Source: Streptomyces noursei
GTDB taxonomy: Bacteria; Actinomycetota; Actinomycetes; Streptomycetales; Streptomycetaceae
Length of the DNA stretch: 64,000 nucleotides
Reading direction: 5' to 3'
NCBI RefSeq assembly: GCF_001646665.1
Contig: NZ_LWBU01000405.1
Location: forward strand, 161,772 to 225,771
The notes under the pieces are model-generated. The model was not told the origin of the DNA. It ran no database searches and saw only the letters and a program-made list of their open reading frames with translations. The translations under genes and the position numbers were made by a program. This document shows positions 52,826 to 60,915 of this stretch, in pieces (position 1 is the first letter of the stretch; the number at the start of each line of letters is the position of its first letter).

Positions 52826-53206
52826 GTGAGCCCTGTACGTCGCTGTTCGCGCACCGCGTGCGGCCGCCCTGCCGTCGCGACACTGACGTACGTCTATGCC
52901 GACTCGACAGCGGTTCTCGGCCCGCTCGCCACCTACGCCGAGCCCCACTGCTACGACCTGTGCGCCGAGCACAGCGAGCGCCTGACCGCGCCGCGCGGCT
53001 GGGAGGTCGTCCGGCTCTCGGACGGTTCCGCCCCCGCCCGCCCCAGCGGCGACGATCTCGAAGCGCTCGCCAACGCCGTCCGGGAAGCGGCCCGCCCCCA
53101 GGAGCGCGCCGCGCAGGCCGGCGGCAAGCCCGGAGGCCGCGCCGGAGACCCCGTGGAGGTCGGCCGCCGGGGCCACCTGCGGGTGCTGCGCTCTCCCGAC
53201 TCCTGA
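52826..53206 (+). CDS. DUF3499 zinc-finger-like protein
   Basis: A 126-residue protein. The N-terminal half has RRCSRTACGRPAVATLTYVYADSTAVLGPLATYAEPHCYDLCAEHSERLTAPRGWEVVRL. Its spaced cysteines and histidines (CxxxxC, then HCxxLCxxH) suggest one zinc site. The rest is basic and disordered. The family is conserved between manB and whiB in actinobacteria, including Mycobacterium, but its role is unknown. It starts at GTG 52826. It precedes manB by 75 bases on the same strand. Confidence 0.87.
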   Translation: MSPVRRCSRTACGRPAVATLTYVYADSTAVLGPLATYAEPHCYDLCAEHSERLTAPRGWEVVRLSDGSAPARPSGDDLEALANAVREAARPQERAAQAGGKPGGRAGDPVEVGRRGHLRVLRSPDS

Positions 53207-53224
53207 CGCCCCGCCCCGTACGGG

Positions 53225-53257
53225 TAGTTTGTGTGCTCCACCGCGGGTGGACACACA
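53225..53257 (+). promoter_or_regulatory. Candidate manB promoter overlapped by a hairpin
   Basis: TAGTTT (53225-53230) is a possible -10. It runs into an inverted repeat, TGTGTG-C-TCCACC / GGTGGA-CACACA (53230-53257, 12 bp with one bulged C). The repeat would lie at the transcription start or in the 5' leader of manB (GTG 53282). Confidence 0.4.
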
Positions 53258-53281
53258 GGGCTTGCAGGAGGGTGCGGGGAA

Positions 53282-54673
53282 GTGACAGCTGATCTGTCTG
53301 GTGGTCTGTCTCGTGATCTGTCGGGGATCGTGAAGGCGTACGACGTCCGCGGAGTGGTCCCGGACCAGTGGGACGAGCCGCTGGCTGAGCTGTTCGGCGC
53401 GGCGTTCGTCGACGTCACGGGCGCCGACGCCATCGTCGTGGGACACGACATGCGCCCCTCGTCCCCCGGTCTGTCCGGCGCGTTCGCGCGCGGCGCCGCG
53501 CGGCGCGGCGCGGACGTCACGCTGATCGGCCTGTGCTCCACGGACCAGCTGTACTTCGCGTCCGGGACCTTCGGACTGCCGGGCGCGATGTTCACCGCCT
53601 CGCACAACCCGGCCCAGTACAACGGCATCAAGATGTGCCGGGCCGGCGCGGCCCCCGTCGGCCAGGACACCGGCCTGGCGGAGATCCGCGCGCTCGCGGA
53701 GAAGTGGCTGGAGACGGGCGCCCCCCGAGCGGCGGCCACCCCCGGCACGCTCACCGAGCGCGACACCCTCGCCGACTACGCCGCCCACCTCAAGACCCTC
53801 GTGGACCTCGGGTCCATCCGGCCGCTGAAGGTCGTGGTCGACGCGGGCAACGGCATGGGCGGCCACACGGTCCCCTCCGTCTTCGCGGGCCTGCCGCTGG
53901 ACCTGGTCCCGATGTACTTCGAGCTGGACGGGACCTTCCCCAACCACGAGGCCAACCCGCTCGACCCGGCCAACCTCGTGGACCTGCAGCAGCGGGTGCG
54001 CGAGGAGGGCGCGGACCTGGGCCTCGCCTTCGACGGCGACGCCGACCGGTGCTTCGTGGTCGACGAGAAGGGCGACCCGGTGTCGCCGTCCGCCGTCACG
54101 GCGCTGGTCGCGGCGCGCGAGCTGGCCAGGAACGGCGGCACGGGGACCGTCATCCACAACCTGATCACGTCGTGGTCCGTGCCCGAGGTCGTCCGCGAGA
54201 ACGGCGGCACGCCGGTGCGGACGCGGGTCGGCCACTCCTTCATCAAGGAGGAGATGGCCCGGACCGGCGCCATCTTCGGCGGTGAGCACTCCGCGCACTA
54301 CTACTTCCGCGACTTCTGGAACGCGGACACCGGCATGCTGGCCGCCCTCCACGTGCTGGCGGCGCTCGGCGGCCAGACCGGCCCGCTGTCCCAGCTGGTC
54401 TCGTCGTACGACCGCTACGCCGGCTCCGGCGAAATCAACTCCACGGTCGCCGACCAGCCCGGCCGCACCGCGGCGGTCCGCGAGGCGTTCGCCTCCCGCG
54501 AGGGCGTCACGACCGACGACCTGGACGGCCTGACGGTGACGGGTGCCGACTGGTGGTTCAACCTCCGCCCCTCCAACACGGAACCGCTGCTGCGCCTGAA
54601 CGTCGAGGCCCGCGACGAGCCGACGATGGCCCGGCTCCGCGACGAGGTCCTCGCGCTCGTCCGTACGCCCTGA
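53282..54673 (+). CDS. manB: ManB, phosphomannomutase/phosphoglucomutase
   Basis: A 463-residue alpha-D-phosphohexomutase that interconverts mannose-6-phosphate and mannose-1-phosphate. Motifs are GIVKAYDVRGVVPDQWDEPLAE (about 15-35), the phosphoserine loop MFTASHNPAQYNGIKMC (Ser near 104), metal loop LAFDGDADRCFVVDE (about 247-261), sugar-binding GGEHSAHYYFRDFWNADTG (about 334-352) and the phosphate-binding LRPSNTEPLLRLNVEA near 430. AGGAGGG nine bases upstream supports GTG 53282. The S. coelicolor homologue at this place acts as ManB (recalled). A terminator follows. Confidence 0.95.
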   Translation: MTADLSGGLSRDLSGIVKAYDVRGVVPDQWDEPLAELFGAAFVDVTGADAIVVGHDMRPSSPGLSGAFARGAARRGADVTLIGLCSTDQLYFASGTFGLPGAMFTASHNPAQYNGIKMCRAGAAPVGQDTGLAEIRALAEKWLETGAPRAAATPGTLTERDTLADYAAHLKTLVDLGSIRPLKVVVDAGNGMGGHTVPSVFAGLPLDLVPMYFELDGTFPNHEANPLDPANLVDLQQRVREEGADLGLAFDGDADRCFVVDEKGDPVSPSAVTALVAARELARNGGTGTVIHNLITSWSVPEVVRENGGTPVRTRVGHSFIKEEMARTGAIFGGEHSAHYYFRDFWNADTGMLAALHVLAALGGQTGPLSQLVSSYDRYAGSGEINSTVADQPGRTAAVREAFASREGVTTDDLDGLTVTGADWWFNLRPSNTEPLLRLNVEARDEPTMARLRDEVLALVRTP

Positions 54674-54695
54674 GCACCACGCGCACGGGCGGCCG

Positions 54696-54726
54696 CCGGA
54701 ACCGGGGGTGAACCTCCCGGTTCCGG
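54696..54726 (+). terminator. Terminator after manB
   Basis: Perfect 11-bp inverted repeat CCGGAACCGGG / CCCGGTTCCGG with a short loop. Confidence 0.8.
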
Positions 54727-54829
54727 GAAGGGGCGGGGTGGGGAACGAACCCGTCCCCGTGGCGGACCACCCGGTCCCCGCGAGGCACGAGCCCGTCCCC
54801 GCCGCACCGCGTCGCCGGGCCCCCGGCGG

Positions 54830-55097
54830 TAGGCTGACGTGGCCCGGCGCACACCGCCGAACGGGCCCACCGAGCACCACCCGCACCGACCGGACCACCC
54901 GCGACAGCACCCCGCACCACAGCACGACACACCGAGCACCACGCACCACAGCACAACTCCGAGCACCACGCACAGCAGCACCCGAACACCCCGCACCACC
55001 GCACCACCCGCCGACCCGGCCCACACCCCGGCGCCCGGCGCCCGGCACCCAGCCACCCACCACGTACCGACACCATCCGCCCGAAGGGACCCGCCCC
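54830..55097 (+). promoter_or_regulatory. Promoter-like hexamer and ~255-nt A/C-rich leader of the Trm112-like gene
   Basis: TAGGCT at 54830-54835 could be a -10. The following 255 bases up to the ATG are extremely poor in G and T on the plus strand and built from reiterated GCACCAC and GAGCACCACGCACCACAG-like words. Within 54674-55097 no plus-strand gene is evident. Minus-strand frames here give only Cys/Gly/Val-rich junk. Confidence 0.5.
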
Positions 55098-55280
55098 ATG
55101 CCGCTCGAAGCCGGCCTCCTGGAGATCCTCGCCTGCCCCGCCTGCCACGCCCCGCTCAGCGACCGCACGGCAGCCGAGACCCCCGAGCTGATCTGCACCG
55201 GTGAGGACTGCGGCCTGGCCTACCCCGTACGGGACGAGATCCCCGTCCTCCTCGTGGACGAGGCCCGCCGCCCCGCCTGA
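55098..55280 (+). CDS. Trm112-family zinc-ribbon protein
   Basis: A 60-residue protein with the Trm112/YcaR layout: LLEILACPACHAPLSD (CxxC at 13-16), LICTGEDCGLAYPVRDEIPVLLVDEARR (second Cys pair at about 33 and 38, then the PVRDGIPVLL-type motif). In eukaryotes and archaea Trm112 activates methyltransferases. The bacterial short forms are uncharacterised. It stands between manB and the SIS gene, a place kept in other actinobacteria. GAAGGGA precedes ATG 55098. Confidence 0.9.
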   Translation: MPLEAGLLEILACPACHAPLSDRTAAETPELICTGEDCGLAYPVRDEIPVLLVDEARRPA

Positions 55281-55428
55281 CGGAGCACCCGCAGCGCGCG
55301 GGGGCGACGGCGACCCACGGACACCCCGTCCGCGTCCCGCCACCCGCCCACCCGCCGGGAGCACCCGTCCGTCCCGGCGCCGCGCCGCACCGCACCCCAA
55401 ACCGCACGGCGATCGGAGGCCCCACCTC

Positions 55429-56709
55429 ATGCTCGACGAGACGCTGCTCGACGACCCGGACGCCCTGGCCCGAGTGGACCGCCGCGGCCTGCTCCGCGGG
55501 GCCGCCGAAGCCGGGGCGCGGGTCCGCACCGCAGCCCGCCACGCCGCCGAAGCGGGCGTCACCGAGCTGAACCCGGAGGGCCGTCCACGCTCGATCATGG
55601 TCGCCGGTCCGGGCACCGCGTCCGCGGGCGTCGCCGATCTGGTGGCCGCCCTGGCCGGCGCCTCGGCTCCCGTGGCCCGCCTGCACTCCACCGGCGTGGC
55701 CGCGGCCGCGGGCGCCTACCGCTGGACGCTCCCCGGCTGGGCCGGCTCCGTCGACCTCCTCCTGATCACCACCACCGACGGCAGCGAACCCGGCCTCGCC
55801 CTCCTCGCCGAGCAGGCGTACCGCCGCGGCGTCACCGTCGCCGCCGTCGCCCCCGAGCGCTCCCCGCTCGCCGAGGCCGTCACCAGTACGCACGGACTCG
55901 TCGTCCCGATGGCGGTCGCCCCGCACGAGCTGACCGATGAGGAGGCGCAGGAGGCGAGCCCCGCCGCCCTGTGGGCGCTGCTCACCCCGCTCCTCGCGCT
56001 GCTCGACCGGGTGGGCCTCGTCACCGCCCCCGCCGACGCGCTCCAGCGGATCGCCGACCGCCTCGACCGGACCGCCGAGCGCTGCGGCCCCGCCGTCGCC
56101 ACGTACGGCAACCCGGCCAAGACCCTCGCCGCCGAGCTGGCCGACACCCTTCCGCTCGTCTGGACCGAGGGCGCCCTGGCCGCCCCCGTCGGCCGCCGGT
56201 TCGCCACCGTGCTGGCGGAACTCGCCGGCCGCCCCGCCTTCGCCGCCGAACTGCCCGAGGCCCTCGCCGCCCACCGCGTCCTCCTCTCGGGCGACTTCGC
56301 GGGCGGCGCGGACCCCGACGACTTCTTCCGCGACCGCGTGGACGAGGCCCAGGCCCTGCACGCCCGTGTCGTCCTGCTCCGCGACCGCCCGGCCGGCGGC
56401 CTCACCGCCGCGCCGGCCGCCCGCGAGCTCGCGCTCAGCCACGACACCACCATCAGCGAACTCGAACCCGAGGACACCACCGTCGGCAACGGCAACGGCA
56501 CCTCCACCGGCGACGACCCGACCGCACCCGGAACCGGCCCGGCCGCCCCCGGCAACGGTCCCGCCGGCGAGAGCCCGGCGGCGCCCGGCCCCGGTCCCGG
56601 CACGGTCCGGGACGGAGCCACCGACCTCGAAGGGCTGGCGGAGCTCCTCGCCATCACCGACTTCGCGGCCGTCTACCTGGCGCTGACGTCCCGCCTCCAC
56701 ACCACCTGA
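55429..56709 (+). CDS. SIS-domain (phosphosugar isomerase-like) protein of the mannose locus
   Basis: A 426-residue protein related to bifunctional phosphoglucose/phosphomannose isomerases: SIMVAGPGTASAGVADLVAALAG (about 54-76), SVDLLLITTTDGSEPGLALLAEQAYRRGVTVAAVAPERSPLAEAV (about 106-150) and RCGPAVATYGNPAKTLAAELADTLPLVWTEGALAAPVGRRFATVLAELAGRPAFAAELPEA (about 220-280). A Gly/Pro/Asn low-complexity insert lies at about 350-395. The gene is conserved next to manA in actinobacteria. Whether it is an active isomerase is unknown. GGAGG nine bases upstream sets ATG 55429. Confidence 0.85.
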   Translation: MLDETLLDDPDALARVDRRGLLRGAAEAGARVRTAARHAAEAGVTELNPEGRPRSIMVAGPGTASAGVADLVAALAGASAPVARLHSTGVAAAAGAYRWTLPGWAGSVDLLLITTTDGSEPGLALLAEQAYRRGVTVAAVAPERSPLAEAVTSTHGLVVPMAVAPHELTDEEAQEASPAALWALLTPLLALLDRVGLVTAPADALQRIADRLDRTAERCGPAVATYGNPAKTLAAELADTLPLVWTEGALAAPVGRRFATVLAELAGRPAFAAELPEALAAHRVLLSGDFAGGADPDDFFRDRVDEAQALHARVVLLRDRPAGGLTAAPAARELALSHDTTISELEPEDTTVGNGNGTSTGDDPTAPGTGPAAPGNGPAGESPAAPGPGPGTVRDGATDLEGLAELLAITDFAAVYLALTSRLHTT

Positions 56710-56761
56710 CGCCCCCGCCTCCCGGCCGCACGGCACGCAAAGACGCAAGGAACGACGACGC

Positions 56762-57928
56762 ATGGACCGCCTCTCCAACACCGTCCGCCCGTACGCCTGG
56801 GGTTCCACGACGGCCATCCCGGACCTGCTCGGCGTCGCCCCCACCGGCGAACCGCAGGCCGAGATGTGGATGGGCGCCCACCCCGGCGCCCCCTCCCGCG
56901 TCACCCGCCCCGGGCACCCGGAGCAACCGCTGTCGGCCCTCATCGAGGCCGATCCGGAACGCGAACTCGGCCCCGCCGTCGTCGCCAGGTTCGGCCCGCG
57001 CCTCCCGTTCCTCCTCAAGGTCCTCGCGGCCGGCGCCCCGCTCTCCCTCCAGGTCCACCCCGACCTCGCGCAGGCGCGGGAGGGGTACGCCGCCGAGGAA
57101 CGCGCCGGCATCCCCCTCGACGCACCCCACCGCAACTACAAGGACGCCAACCACAAGCCCGAACTCATCTGCGCCCTCACCGCCTTCGAGGGCTTCTGCG
57201 GCTTCCGCGCCCCCGACCGGACCGCCGACCTCCTCGACGCGCTCGAGGTCGACTCCCTCAAGCCGTACGTCGACCTCCTCCACGCCCACCCCGAGGACGC
57301 CGCCCTCCGCGAGGTCCTGACGGCCGTGCTCTCCGCCGACCCCACCGAGATGGCGGCCACCGTCACCGAGACCGCCGCCGCCTGCGACCGCCTCGGCGGC
57401 GCCCACGCCCCGTACGCCGTCCTCGCCCACCACTTCCCCGGCGACCCGGGCGTCCTGGCCGCCATGCTGCTCAACCACGTCCGGCTCCAGCCCGGCGAGG
57501 CGCTCTACCTGGGCGCCGGTGTCCCGCACGCCTACCTCGGCGGCCTCGGCATCGAGCTCATGGCGAACTCCGACAACGTCCTGCGCTGCGGACTGACGCC
57601 CAAGCACGTCGACGTCCCGGAACTGCTCCGCGTCGTCCGCTTCGAACCCCTCGACGCCGCCGTCCTGCGCCCCGAAGCCTCGCCCTCCGGCGAAGAGGTC
57701 TACGAGACGCCGATCGACGAGTTCCGCCTCTCCCGTTACGTACGGTCCGAGGGCGCCGCCCCCGTCGACCTCACCGCCCCCACGCCGCAGATCCTCCTCG
57801 CCACCGCCGGCACCCCGCGGACGAACGACATCACCCTCACCCCGGGACGTTCCGTCTTCGTCCCCGCAGGCGAAAAAGCCGAACTGTCCGGTACGGGCAC
57901 CCTCTTCCGCGCCACAGTGGTGGCCTGA
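56762..57928 (+). CDS. manA: ManA, mannose-6-phosphate isomerase class I
   Basis: A 388-residue cupin-type isomerase converting fructose-6-phosphate and mannose-6-phosphate. It starts MDRLSNTVRPYAWGSTTAIPDLLG. The zinc site is visible in APLSLQVHPDLAQAREGYAAEE (Gln and His near 98-100), NYKDANHKPELICALTAFEGFCGFR (Glu near 140) and YLGAGVPHAYLGGLGIELMANSDNVLRCGLTPKHVDVPEL (His near 260, signature 2 region). With manB and manC it supplies GDP-mannose for glycans and protein mannosylation. AGGAACG precedes ATG 56762. Confidence 0.95.
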   Translation: MDRLSNTVRPYAWGSTTAIPDLLGVAPTGEPQAEMWMGAHPGAPSRVTRPGHPEQPLSALIEADPERELGPAVVARFGPRLPFLLKVLAAGAPLSLQVHPDLAQAREGYAAEERAGIPLDAPHRNYKDANHKPELICALTAFEGFCGFRAPDRTADLLDALEVDSLKPYVDLLHAHPEDAALREVLTAVLSADPTEMAATVTETAAACDRLGGAHAPYAVLAHHFPGDPGVLAAMLLNHVRLQPGEALYLGAGVPHAYLGGLGIELMANSDNVLRCGLTPKHVDVPELLRVVRFEPLDAAVLRPEASPSGEEVYETPIDEFRLSRYVRSEGAAPVDLTAPTPQILLATAGTPRTNDITLTPGRSVFVPAGEKAELSGTGTLFRATVVA

Positions 57929-58021
57929 ATCATCGCCCGTCGGCACTGCTGCAACAATGTGCCGCCGTACGAACCACCCCCCGAAGCAGCCGGCAGCATT
58001 CAGGAAGGGACACCCGCACGC

Positions 58022-58957
58022 ATGAGCGCGTCAGGCGGAACCAAGGCGATCGTGGCGGCACTTGCCGCGAACCTAGCGATCGCTGTGGCCAAATTCGTGG
58101 CGTTCCTCTTCAGTGGCTCGTCCTCGATGCTCGCCGAGAGCGTGCACTCGCTGGCCGACTCCGGGAACCAGGGCCTGCTGCTCGTCGGCGGCAAGAAGGC
58201 CCAGCGCGAGGCAACGCCCCAGCACCCCTTCGGCTACGGCCGTGAGCGTTACATCTACGCCTTCCTCGTCTCGATCGTCCTCTTCTCCGTCGGCGGCATG
58301 TTCGCCATCTACGAGGGCTACGAGAAGATCAAGCACCCGCACGAGATCGAGGCCTGGTACTGGCCGGTCGGCGTCCTCGTCTTCGCGATCATCGCCGAGA
58401 CCTTCTCCTTCCGGACCGCCATCAAGGAGTCCAACCAGGTCCGCGGCACGCTCTCCTGGAAGGAGTTCGTCCGCCGCGCCAAGGCGCCCGAGCTCCCGGT
58501 CGTCCTGCTGGAGGACCTCGGCGCGCTCGTCGGCCTGGTCCTCGCCCTCGTCGGCGTCAGCCTGGCCCTGGCCACCGGCAACGGCGTCTGGGACGGCATC
58601 GGCACCCTCTGCATCGGTGTCCTGCTCATCGTGATCGCGATCGTCCTCGCCGCCGAGACCAAGTCGCTGCTCCTCGGCGAGTCCGCCGGCGTCGACGAGG
58701 TCAAGAAGATCGAGGCGGCGCTCGTCGACAACGACACCGTGACCGGCATCATCCACATGCGCACCCTGCACCTCGGCCCCGAGGAACTGCTGGTCGCCGC
58801 CAAGATCTCCGTCCAGCACGACGACACGGCCGGTGAGGTCGCCGCGGCGATCGACGCCGCCGAGGAGCGGATCCGCGCCGCCGTGCCGATCGCCCGGGTG
58901 ATCTACCTGGAGCCGGACATCTACCGGGAGAGCGGGCGCACCACCCCCGCCACCTGA
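58022..58957 (+). CDS. Cation diffusion facilitator family transporter
   Basis: A 311-residue membrane protein with six helices. CDF motifs are MLAESVHSLADSGNQGLLLVGGKKAQREATPQHPFGYGRERYIYAF (about 37-80), with the HxxxD metal site and the PFGYGR loop, and LPVVLLEDLGALVGLVLALVGVSLAL (about 158-183) with the second acidic site. The cytosolic C-terminal domain (about 215-300) is the usual metal-regulatory ferredoxin-like fold. It exports divalent metals such as Zn2+ by proton exchange; the metal is not determined. ATG 58022 is favoured over the in-frame start at 57959. Confidence 0.9.
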   Translation: MSASGGTKAIVAALAANLAIAVAKFVAFLFSGSSSMLAESVHSLADSGNQGLLLVGGKKAQREATPQHPFGYGRERYIYAFLVSIVLFSVGGMFAIYEGYEKIKHPHEIEAWYWPVGVLVFAIIAETFSFRTAIKESNQVRGTLSWKEFVRRAKAPELPVVLLEDLGALVGLVLALVGVSLALATGNGVWDGIGTLCIGVLLIVIAIVLAAETKSLLLGESAGVDEVKKIEAALVDNDTVTGIIHMRTLHLGPEELLVAAKISVQHDDTAGEVAAAIDAAEERIRAAVPIARVIYLEPDIYRESGRTTPAT

Positions 58958-58977
58958 CGGCCCCGGCCGGACCCGAC

Positions 58978-59011
58978 GAGGCCCCCGCTCCCCGCAAGGG
59001 ACGGGGGCCTC
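58978..59011 (+). terminator. Terminator after the cation transporter gene
   Basis: Stem GAGGCCCCCG / CGGGGGCCTC extended by TCCC/GGGA across a bulged C, with a CGCAA loop. Confidence 0.85.
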
Positions 59012-59128
59012 TCCGCTGCCCCCGCCGCCCCACCGGGCCCACCCGCCCCGGCCGCCCGGCCCGCGGCCCGGCTGCCCCGCGCCCCCACCGGATTCCGCAC
59101 GGGCTGTGGTCCGCCGGACCGATCGGTG

Positions 59129-59309
59129 TAGATTCGTGACAGAGCCAGACGTCGCTGCTGATGGCGGTCGGGCGGTCCGCGACGGACCGGCCGAGGGAGA
59201 GAGGGCCTCCGACGACTGCACTGCGGGTAGCAGGCATCCTTGTGGTGTCCAGCTACCTCGCAGAGCCAGCCGTACCCACCCTCGACCCAACAACGAGGAG
59301 CAGCTCGAA
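59129..59309 (+). promoter_or_regulatory. sahH promoter and structured ~170-nt leader
   Basis: TAGATT (59129-59134) is a probable -10, so the leader would be about 170 nt. It contains the hairpin CGGTCCG-CGA-CGGACCG (59173-59189). It also holds a stronger one: CTGCGGGTAGC (59221-59231) with GCTACCTCGCAG (59252-59263), 11 bp with one bulged T, enclosing an inner stem GGCATC / GGTGTC. It does not match the S-adenosylhomocysteine riboswitch consensus as I remember it. Confidence 0.5.
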
Positions 59310-60767
59310 ATGACGACTGTCGCCAACCGACAGGACTTCAAGGTCGCCGATCTCTCCCTGGCCGAGTTCGGCCGCAAGGAGATCACCCTCGCCGAGCACG
59401 AGATGCCCGGCCTGATGGCGATCCGCAAGGAGTACGCCGAGGCCCAGCCCCTCGCCGGCGCCCGCATCACCGGCTCCCTGCACATGACCGTGCAGACCGC
59501 CGTCCTGATCGAGACGCTGGTCGCCCTCGGCGCGCAGGTCCGCTGGGCGTCCTGCAACATCTTCTCCACCCAGGACCACGCCGCCGCGGCCATCGCGGTC
59601 GGCCCCGAGGGCACCCCGGACAACCCCCGCGGCGTCCCCGTCTTCGCCTGGAAGGGCGAGACCCTGGAGGAGTACTGGTGGTGCACCGAGCAGGCGCTGA
59701 CCTGGCCGGACACCGCCACCGGCGGCCCGAACATGATCCTGGACGACGGTGGTGACGCCACCCTCCTGGTCCACAAGGGCGTCGAGTTCGAGAAGGCCGG
59801 CGAGGCCCCGGACCCCTCCACCGCGGACAGCGAGGAGTACGGCCACATCCTCCGCCTCCTCAACCGCACGCTGACCGAGAACCCGCAGAAGTGGACCCTC
59901 CTCTCCTCGGAGATCCGTGGTGTCACGGAGGAGACCACGACGGGCGTCCACCGTCTCTACGAGATGCACCGCGACGGCACGCTGCTGTTCCCGGCGATCA
60001 ATGTGAACGACGCCGTCACCAAGTCGAAGTTCGACAACAAGTACGGCTGCCGCCACTCCCTCGTCGACGGCATCAACCGCGCCACCGACGTCCTCATCGG
60101 CGGCAAGGTCGCGGTCGTCTGCGGCTACGGCGACGTCGGCAAGGGCTGCGCCGAGTCCCTCCGCGGCCAGGGCGCCCGTGTGATCGTCACCGAGATCGAC
60201 CCGATCTGCGCGCTCCAGGCGGCGATGGACGGCTACCAGGTCACGACCCTGGACGAGGTCGTCGGCCTGGCCGACATCTTCATCACCACCACGGGCAACA
60301 AGGACATCATCATGGCCTCGGACATGGCCAAGATGAAGCACCAGGCGATCGTCGGCAACATCGGTCACTTCGACAACGAGATCGACATGGCCGGCCTGGC
60401 CAAGATCCCCGGCATCGTCAAGGACGAGGTCAAGCCGCAGGTCCACACCTGGACGTTCCCCGACGGCAAGAAGATCATCGTGCTGTCGGAGGGCCGCCTG
60501 CTCAACCTGGGCAACGCGACCGGCCACCCCTCGTTCGTGATGTCCAACAGCTTCGCGGACCAGACGCTGGCCCAGATCGAGCTGTTCACCAAGCCCGAGG
60601 AGTACCCGACCGACGTCTACGTGCTCCCCAAGCACCTCGACGAGAAGGTCGCCCGCCTGCACCTCGACGCGCTCGGCGTGAAGCTCACGAAGCTCCGCCC
60701 CGAGCAGGCCGCCTACATCGGCGTCCAGGTCGACGGCCCCTTCAAGCCGGACCACTACCGCTACTGA
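59310..60767 (+). CDS. sahH: Adenosylhomocysteinase (S-adenosyl-L-homocysteine hydrolase)
   Basis: A 485-residue NAD-dependent enzyme of the methyl cycle that splits S-adenosylhomocysteine into adenosine and homocysteine. Signatures are ARITGSLHMTVQTAVLIETLVALGAQVRWASCNIFSTQDHAAAAI (about 51-95), NVNDAVTKSKFDNKYGCRHSLVDGINRATDV (catalytic Lys/Asp, about 230-260), VAVVCGYGDVGKGCAESLRGQGARVIVTEIDP (NAD-binding Rossmann loop, about 268-300) and the C-terminal KPDHYRY that completes the neighbouring subunit's NAD site. GAGGAG nine bases upstream sets ATG 59310. A strong terminator follows. Confidence 0.97.
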   Translation: MTTVANRQDFKVADLSLAEFGRKEITLAEHEMPGLMAIRKEYAEAQPLAGARITGSLHMTVQTAVLIETLVALGAQVRWASCNIFSTQDHAAAAIAVGPEGTPDNPRGVPVFAWKGETLEEYWWCTEQALTWPDTATGGPNMILDDGGDATLLVHKGVEFEKAGEAPDPSTADSEEYGHILRLLNRTLTENPQKWTLLSSEIRGVTEETTTGVHRLYEMHRDGTLLFPAINVNDAVTKSKFDNKYGCRHSLVDGINRATDVLIGGKVAVVCGYGDVGKGCAESLRGQGARVIVTEIDPICALQAAMDGYQVTTLDEVVGLADIFITTTGNKDIIMASDMAKMKHQAIVGNIGHFDNEIDMAGLAKIPGIVKDEVKPQVHTWTFPDGKKIIVLSEGRLLNLGNATGHPSFVMSNSFADQTLAQIELFTKPEEYPTDVYVLPKHLDEKVARLHLDALGVKLTKLRPEQAAYIGVQVDGPFKPDHYRY

Positions 60768-60824
60768 CGGCGCCCGTGCACTGACGCACGTCCGCAGCGG
60801 CCGGTGACCGGCAGCAGGTACCCA

Positions 60825-60859
60825 GGCAGGCCCCCGCACCCCCGTGCCGGGGGCCTGCC
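60825..60859 (+). terminator. Terminator after sahH
   Basis: Long stem GGCAGGCCCCCGCAC / GTGCCGGGGGCCTGCC with one bulged G and a CCCC loop, flanked by GGTAC / GTACC. Confidence 0.88.
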
Positions 60860-60915
60860 CCGTACCCGGCGCGCCCCTACCGCTGACACCGCCGACACCG
60901 AGGACCTGAAGAACC

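Noticed and set aside
59129..59309. Classical S-adenosylhomocysteine riboswitch upstream of sahH
   Set aside because: The conserved core sequence I associate with that riboswitch is not visible. The structure is recorded as an unassigned leader instead.
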